A stretch of DNA of 18,739 bases, from the NCBI GenBank assembly GCA_023141985.1, contig JAGLKH010000069.1, positions 1 to 18,739 on the forward strand, in the 5' to 3' direction. Position 1 is the first letter of the stretch. Every line of letters begins with the position of its first letter. Shown here in pieces: positions 14,415 to 18,739 of this stretch. Under the pieces are notes generated by a model, which was not told the DNA's origin, did not search any database, and saw only the letters and a list, made by a program, of their open reading frames with translations. Made by a program: the position numbers and the translations under genes. This DNA is from Flavobacteriaceae bacterium. Lineage in GTDB: Bacteria; Bacteroidota; Bacteroidia; Flavobacteriales; Flavobacteriaceae.

Positions 14415-15593
14415 TTATTTAAATGCGTTTAATCCTGTAATATCTAAACCGGTAATTAATAAATGAATATCATGAGTGCCTTCATAAGTAATTACACTTT
14501 CCAAATTCATGGAGTGTCGCATGATTGAGTATTCTCCGGTAATTCCCATAGCTCCCAACATCTGTCTGGCTTCACGAGCAATGTGTATTGCCATATCTAC
14601 ATTGTTGCGTTTTGCCATAGAAATTTGAGCTGATGTTGCTTTACCTTCATTACGTAAAACACCAAGTCTCCAGGTTAAAAGTTGCGCTTTAGTGATTTCA
14701 GTAATCATTTCTGCCAATTTCTTTTGTTGTAGTTGAAATTGACCAATTGGTTTCCCAAACTGTATACGTTCTTTACTGTAGCGCAAAGCAGTATCATAAC
14801 AATCCATTGCGGCTCCTATAGCTCCCCATGCAATACCATAGCGTGCAGAATCTAAACAGCCAAGAGGTGCTCCTAATCCTGATTTGTTTGGTAATAGATT
14901 TTCTTTAGGCACTTTTACATTATCAAAAATTAATTCTCCTGTTGCACTCGCACGTAGTGACCATTTATTATGAGTTTCAGGCGTAGTAAATCCTTCCATA
15001 CCACGTTCTACAATTAAGCCGTGAACACGTCCGCTTTCATCTTTAGCCCAAACCACAGCAACTTGAGCAAAAGGGGCATTAGAAATCCACATTTTAGCAC
15101 CGTTTAAAAGATAATGGTCACCCTTATCTTTAAAGTTGGTTGTCATTCCGCCTGGGTTAGAGCCATGATCAGGTTCGGTTAATCCAAAACAACCCATCCA
15201 TTCACCATTTGCTAATTTTGGCAGATATTTTTGACGTTGTTCCTCGTTACCATATTTCCAAATGGGATACATTACTAACGACGATTGTACAGATGCCGTT
15301 GAGCGTACACCGGAATCACCTCGCTCTATCTCTTGCATAATCAAACCGTAAGAAATTTGATCTAATCCGGCTCCTCCATATGCTAATGGAATATAAGGTC
15401 CAAAAGCGCCTATTTCTGCAAGACCTTTTATGATTTGCATTGGGAATTCGGCCTTTTGAGCATAGTCTTCTATAATTGGAGAAACTTCACGTTTTACCCA
15501 ACTTCTGGCAGCATCACGTACTAATTTATGTTCGTCTGTTAAAAGCTCATCAAGATTGTAATAATCAGGAGCTTCAAATAAATCTGGTTTCAT
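14415..15593 (-). CDS. gcdH: Acyl-CoA dehydrogenase, glutaryl-CoA dehydrogenase type
   Basis: 392 residues, full length for the family. An FAD enzyme expected to oxidise and decarboxylate glutaryl-CoA to crotonyl-CoA in lysine/tryptophan degradation, passing electrons to electron-transfer flavoprotein. Support comes from IERGDSGVRSTASVQSSLVM (89-108), whose R97-S98 matches the substrate-carboxylate-binding Arg-Ser of glutaryl-CoA dehydrogenases, the FAD block CFGLTEPDHGSNPGGM (135-150), KMWISNAP, and the catalytic base E371 in ITYEGTHDIHLLITGLDITG (368-387). Straight-chain acyl-CoA dehydrogenases differ in the first and last of these. No other lysine-degradation gene is in the window. Its upstream gap contains a promoter-like box, so it is probably transcribed on its own. 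Confidence 0.88.
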   Translation of the reverse strand: MKPDLFEAPDYYNLDELLTDEHKLVRDAARSWVKREVSPIIEDYAQKAEFPMQIIKGLAEIGAFGPYIPLAYGGAGLDQISYGLIMQEIERGDSGVRSTASVQSSLVMYPIWKYGNEEQRQKYLPKLANGEWMGCFGLTEPDHGSNPGGMTTNFKDKGDHYLLNGAKMWISNAPFAQVAVVWAKDESGRVHGLIVERGMEGFTTPETHNKWSLRASATGELIFDNVKVPKENLLPNKSGLGAPLGCLDSARYGIAWGAIGAAMDCYDTALRYSKERIQFGKPIGQFQLQQKKLAEMITEITKAQLLTWRLGVLRNEGKATSAQISMAKRNNVDMAIHIAREARQMLGAMGITGEYSIMRHSMNLESVITYEGTHDIHLLITGLDITGLNAFK

Positions 15594-15718
15594 CTATATT
15601 GTGTTTTTCTGTTTACCTAATTTGTGTTCACAACATTGATAAACGATTTTTGATAAATGCACATTATGCACCAAATTTAAGTATTGTGAATGACTCTTAC
15701 ACTTTTTTAAAAAGAAAA
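15594..15718 (-). promoter_or_regulatory. Upstream region of gcdH with Bacteroidota-type -7 box and palindrome
   Basis: On the minus strand TAAATTTG (plus-strand bases 15672-15679) matches the Bacteroidota primary-sigma -7 consensus TAnnTTTG exactly, about 80 bases before the gcdH start; I found no good TTG at -33. Between it and the gene lie a near-palindrome TTGTGTTCACAA (15622-15633) and a repeated TTGATAAA (15636-15643 and 15650-15657), which could be operator sites. Confidence 0.4.
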
Positions 15719-16807
15719 TCATTGGTTTAAAAATTCAGCTAATAAACGATGAAAATGATGTACACCTTGTTCCCTGGTTGGAGAAAAACGCCCTGCTTTA
15801 TAAAATGAAGACAACACTCCTTTTTGAACATGCTCCACTACAAATTCATCTTCACGCTCCACTTTTTCTAAACCACTTCCTGCACCTTTTCCTACTTTAG
15901 AAGGATCGTAGACATAGCTAATAAAAGAAACTTTAGTTCTATTGATATCTAACGGTTTTACAATATTTATCGATAATCCCCAAGGATAAAAATTAAACAT
16001 CATATTTGGAAAAACCCAATAGTAATATGCAGCTACATTTTTACCATAATCTATGTGGTCCTCCGGCAACTCAAAAGTTTCTGTAGCATCATCAGTATAC
16101 CCTATTTGTAGGTTACAGTAATTATAAACTTCGGTCTTATAACTTCCATAATCTAAAACTTTGTTTAATTCTTCATGTACAAAAGGCACATGAAAGCCTT
16201 CCAAATAATTATCACAGTATAAAGCCCAATGCGCATGTACCAAATAGTCTTTAGAGAGTGATTTATTTAATGAAAACTCATTTAGAGGCAAAAAGCCAAT
16301 GCGCTCATTCATTTTATCAATAACATCCTGAAAATCGAATGTAGGGTTTAGTCCTGCAAATAGAAAAGGACCCCATTTTTTAAGTGGAAACTTATGTAAA
16401 CTGTCGCAAGGTCTTGGAAAATCTTTAGCATCACTAAATTCGGGCATATATTCAAAATCTCCTTTAAGATTAAATCGTCTGCCATGATACAAACATGTTA
16501 ATTTTTTGGACTTTCCAGGATTTAATGCCACTAAATTTCCACGATGTGTACAAACATTAGTTAAGCAACTAATATCATCATTTGTATCCCTGGTAAGCAG
16601 CATGGGTTCAGTTAAAAAACGATCTAACAAAACAAAAGGATGAACAGTTTCTGGTCGTCTAACAAGATTTTCATCACCTATCCATTGCCAGGATTTTAAA
16701 AATACTTGTCCTTTAATAGCATCAAAAACAGACTCATCCTTATAAAATGAAGCGGGAAGCGTTTCTGCTTTTGATATATCTGGATCAATATTGAATTTAT
16801 GCGCCAT
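15719..16807 (-). CDS. Rieske [2Fe-2S] non-haem iron oxygenase, alpha subunit
   Basis: 362 residues. The N-terminal Rieske domain has C86-T-H88 and C105-L-Y-H108 with 16 residues between, the standard [2Fe-2S] spacing. The catalytic domain shows CDNYLEGFHVPFVH (198-211), giving iron ligands H206 and H211. The residue that bridges Rieske and iron centres of neighbouring subunits is Asp in classical ring-hydroxylating dioxygenases; here it appears to be E203, as described for carnitine monooxygenase (CntA). The substrate is unknown; a quaternary-ammonium or other non-aromatic compound is as likely as an aromatic. No reductase or ferredoxin gene is adjacent. It is divergent from the permease gene, with a 75-base shared upstream region. 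Confidence 0.88.
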   Translation of the reverse strand: MAHKFNIDPDISKAETLPASFYKDESVFDAIKGQVFLKSWQWIGDENLVRRPETVHPFVLLDRFLTEPMLLTRDTNDDISCLTNVCTHRGNLVALNPGKSKKLTCLYHGRRFNLKGDFEYMPEFSDAKDFPRPCDSLHKFPLKKWGPFLFAGLNPTFDFQDVIDKMNERIGFLPLNEFSLNKSLSKDYLVHAHWALYCDNYLEGFHVPFVHEELNKVLDYGSYKTEVYNYCNLQIGYTDDATETFELPEDHIDYGKNVAAYYYWVFPNMMFNFYPWGLSINIVKPLDINRTKVSFISYVYDPSKVGKGAGSGLEKVEREDEFVVEHVQKGVLSSFYKAGRFSPTREQGVHHFHRLLAEFLNQ

Positions 16808-16882
16808 TAATTAAATAATTGTATATTTAAAATCTGCTTCTAATTTACATAATTAATATTGATCTCCTTTAAAACAATTTGA
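16808..16882. promoter_or_regulatory. Divergent upstream region between Rieske oxygenase and permease genes
   Basis: 75 AT-rich bases must hold the signals for both divergent genes. Partial matches to the TAnnTTTG box (TATATTTA, TAATATTG on the plus strand) are present but none is exact, and no clear palindrome was found. The label rests on position only. Confidence 0.35.
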
Positions 16883-18191
16883 ATGAATACAAAACCACAA
16901 AAAATAGGTTTATTAACCACAACATCTCTTGTCGTTGGAAACATGATAGGTGTTGGAATATTTATTTTACCCGCAGTATTAGCATCGTATGGCAGTATTA
17001 GCCTTTTAGGTTGGGTTTTTACATCAGCTGGAGCGTTAATACTTGCCAAGATATTTGGCAATTTTAGTAAAATAATTGTCAATAAAAGTGGCGGTCCTTA
17101 CGCATACTCCAAAGCTGGGTTTGGTGATTTTATTGGTTTTTTAGTAGCTTGGGGTTATTGGATTGGTTGTTGGGTTGGTAATGCTGCCATTGTAATTGCA
17201 ATTATAGGTGCATTAAGTTTCTTTTTTCCTGTATTAGAAAGTAATCCGCTTTATTCAGTAAGTTTTGGATTGTTATTAATCTGGTTTTTTACTTGGATTA
17301 ATTCCAGAGGAGTAAAAGAGTCTGGAAAAGTGCAACTTGTTACTACTGTTTTGAAATTATTACCTTTAGTTTTTGTTATTATTGTTGGTCTTTTCTTTTT
17401 CAGTTTTGAAAATTTTCCTGATTTTAATTTAACAGGAGACAGCAATTTTGCAACTTTCCCTGTTGTAGCGGCAGCGACTTTATATGCGTTTTTAGGTATT
17501 GAAAGCGCGTCCATTCCTGCTGAAAATGTAGAAAACCCTGAAGTTATTGTTCCAAAAGCGACGATGTTAGGAACTGATTATTGTCACTTTGGTTTATATA
17601 TTAGGGACAGTCGTACTTTTTGGGATATTGCCTATAGATATCATGCAAAATTCCCCCGCTCCTTTTGCAGAAGCGGCCAAAATAATCAGTGGTGATTTTG
17701 GTGGTTATTTTGTTGCAATTGGAGTTATAATATCTGGCATAGGCGTTTTAAATGGGTGGATTTTAATAACAGGTCAAATACCTTTAGCAGCTGCGAAGGA
17801 TGATTTATTTCCTAAAATTTTCAAAAAAGAAAATAACAAAGGGGCTCCAGCAATGGGGTTAGTTATTGGAAGTTTACTTACAACTGTATTCATGTTATTG
17901 AGTTATACTGAAGGATTGGTCGAACAGTTTAAGTTTATTGCAGAGATTTCGGTTTTTGTAGTCTTAATCCCATATTTATTTGTAGCGGCTGCTTATATTT
18001 TAGTTATTATTGAAAAAAAATTACATGCAAATAGCTGGGTAAAAGCATTAGTTCTAGGATTTTTAGGTATTGCTTATTCTACCTGGGCAATTTATGGCAC
18101 GGGATCTAATACCGTTTTTTATGGATTTTTACTATTAATATTGGGTATTCCTTTTTATGTGTTAATGCAATGGAATAAGCGAAAAAAATAA
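16883..18191 (+). pseudogene. AdiC-like amino-acid/polyamine permease (APC family), split by a one-base frameshift
   Basis: Two overlapping frames together give one normal 435-residue, 12-helix transporter. Frame one is correct to base 17575 (residue 231, ...ATMLGT), then runs out of frame to a stop at 17695. The other frame resumes IIVTLVYILGTVV from 17577. Dropping the G at 17576 restores a continuous protein. The sequence closely follows the arginine/agmatine antiporter AdiC: GNMIGVGIFILPA in helix 1, YWIGCWVGNAAIV in helix 3 (AdiC N101), FLGIESASIP in helix 6 (AdiC E208 region; the gating Trp202 position is Tyr) and NGWILITGQ in helix 8 (AdiC W293). It directly abuts a guanidino-hydrolase-type gene, supporting arginine, agmatine, ornithine or a methylated derivative as substrate. 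Whether the extra base is a true mutation or a sequencing error cannot be told from one sequence. Confidence 0.85.
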
Positions 18192-18739
18192 ATGAAGAAG
18201 ACTCATCATTCAGAATATTTAAAACTGAAATCGGTTTATTTAAAACCCGCTAAAAACGCTTTCGTATCAGCTAAACATTTAAGTGAACAATGGAGAGATT
18301 TAAATTATTTGTCCCGACCGGATTACGATTTAGCGATTGAAGAGTATGAGATTTTTGAAGCATGTTTTAATGAAATTGAAGTCCATCATTTCCCAATGGA
18401 TGATTCTGTTACAATTGATTCTATTTACTGTCGAGATGCTTCAATAGCAACTGATTTTGGAATGATAATCTGTAATATGGGAAAGCCGGGTAGGATTAAT
18501 GAACCTCATTCTCAAAAACAAATTTTCATTAAAAACGACATTCCTATCCTTGGAGAGATTAAATCTCCCGGAACTATAGAAGGTGGTGATGTGGCTTGGT
18601 TGGATGAAAAAACATTGGCTGTTGGGCATACTTACAGAAGCAATGAAGATGGAATTCGACAACTAAAAGAGTTATTAGAGCCAAAAGGTGTCGAAATTAT
18701 CGTTGCAGAGTTACCTCATTATAAAGGACAGTCGGACGT
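18192..18739 (+). CDS. Dimethylargininase / arginine-deiminase-type guanidino-modifying enzyme, 3'-truncated by window edge
   Basis: Starts with the ATG at 18192, immediately after the permease stop, and stays open to the window end (182 codons). The fold family hydrolyses or transfers amidino groups from arginine derivatives, for example dimethylarginine to citrulline plus dimethylamine, through a Cys-His-Glu/Asp site. Visible motifs are SIYCRDASI (77-85, the Y-x-R-D-type substrate motif), PGTIEGGDVAWL (126-137, the EGGD motif with the catalytic acid) and VGHTYRSNEDGI (144-155). The catalytic His and the C-terminal Cys are expected beyond the edge, just after the LPHYKGQSDV segment. Family members are usually about 250-310 residues. 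Dimethylarginine hydrolase is the commonest annotation for this pattern, but arginine deiminase or an amidinotransferase cannot be ruled out. Confidence 0.85.
   Translation, partial: MKKTHHSEYLKLKSVYLKPAKNAFVSAKHLSEQWRDLNYLSRPDYDLAIEEYEIFEACFNEIEVHHFPMDDSVTIDSIYCRDASIATDFGMIICNMGKPGRINEPHSQKQIFIKNDIPILGEIKSPGTIEGGDVAWLDEKTLAVGHTYRSNEDGIRQLKELLEPKGVEIIVAELPHYKGQSD

Noticed and set aside
15476..15730. Plus-strand reading frame overlapping the start of the acyl-CoA dehydrogenase and its upstream region
   Set aside because: It lies mostly antisense to a clear gene, has no recognisable protein features and uses the complementary codons.
17251..17514. Minus-strand reading frame of 87 codons inside the permease gene
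   Set aside because: Antisense shadow of a conserved membrane protein with no independent support.
18441..18662. Minus-strand reading frame inside the guanidino-hydrolase gene
   Set aside because: Antisense to a gene with clear family motifs; no start signal or protein feature supports it.

Overview
The window looks like chromosomal DNA of a member of the Bacteroidota, most likely a (probably marine) flavobacterium. The grounds are its low GC content, absence of clear Shine-Dalgarno sites, short TAATG-type gene junctions, intergenic GGAAGAC/GTCTTCC repeats, an embedded four-helix-bundle (S23/IVP-like) gene, and the style of the proteins. This is inferred from sequence features, not from a database match.

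Positions 1-13114 (+ strand) form one long, mostly tightly packed operon. It opens with the 3' part of a 2-oxoacid:ferredoxin oxidoreductase alpha gene (korA) and a complete korB. Seventeen bases later comes an 11-gene respiratory complex I set in the order nuoA-B-C-D-H-I-J-K-L-M-N. The NADH-oxidising module nuoE-F-G is absent: nuoD is followed directly by nuoH. A small unrecognised 114-residue gene sits 6 bases after nuoN. The reading I favour is that KorAB oxidises 2-oxoglutarate (or a related 2-oxoacid) and reduces ferredoxin, which then feeds electrons into a complex I lacking its NADH input arm. The connecting arm (A-B-C-D, H-I-J) is compact. The distal membrane arm (K, L, M, N) is spread out by repeat-rich spacers and by a four-helix-bundle gene inserted between nuoJ and nuoK.

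Positions 13115-16807 hold three minus-strand genes: a calcineurin-like metallophosphoesterase, a glutaryl-CoA-dehydrogenase-like acyl-CoA dehydrogenase, and a Rieske non-haem iron oxygenase alpha subunit. Two related palindromic intergenic repeat elements flank the phosphoesterase gene.

Positions 16883-18739 (+ strand, divergent from the Rieske gene) carry an AdiC-like amino-acid/polyamine permease gene broken by a single extra base. Directly abutting it is the 5' part of a dimethylargininase/arginine-deiminase-type guanidino-modifying enzyme, cut by the window end. The pair suggests uptake or exchange and hydrolysis of arginine or a methylated/guanidino derivative. No tRNA, rRNA, CRISPR array or insertion sequence was seen, and no gene-free stretch exceeds 300 bases.
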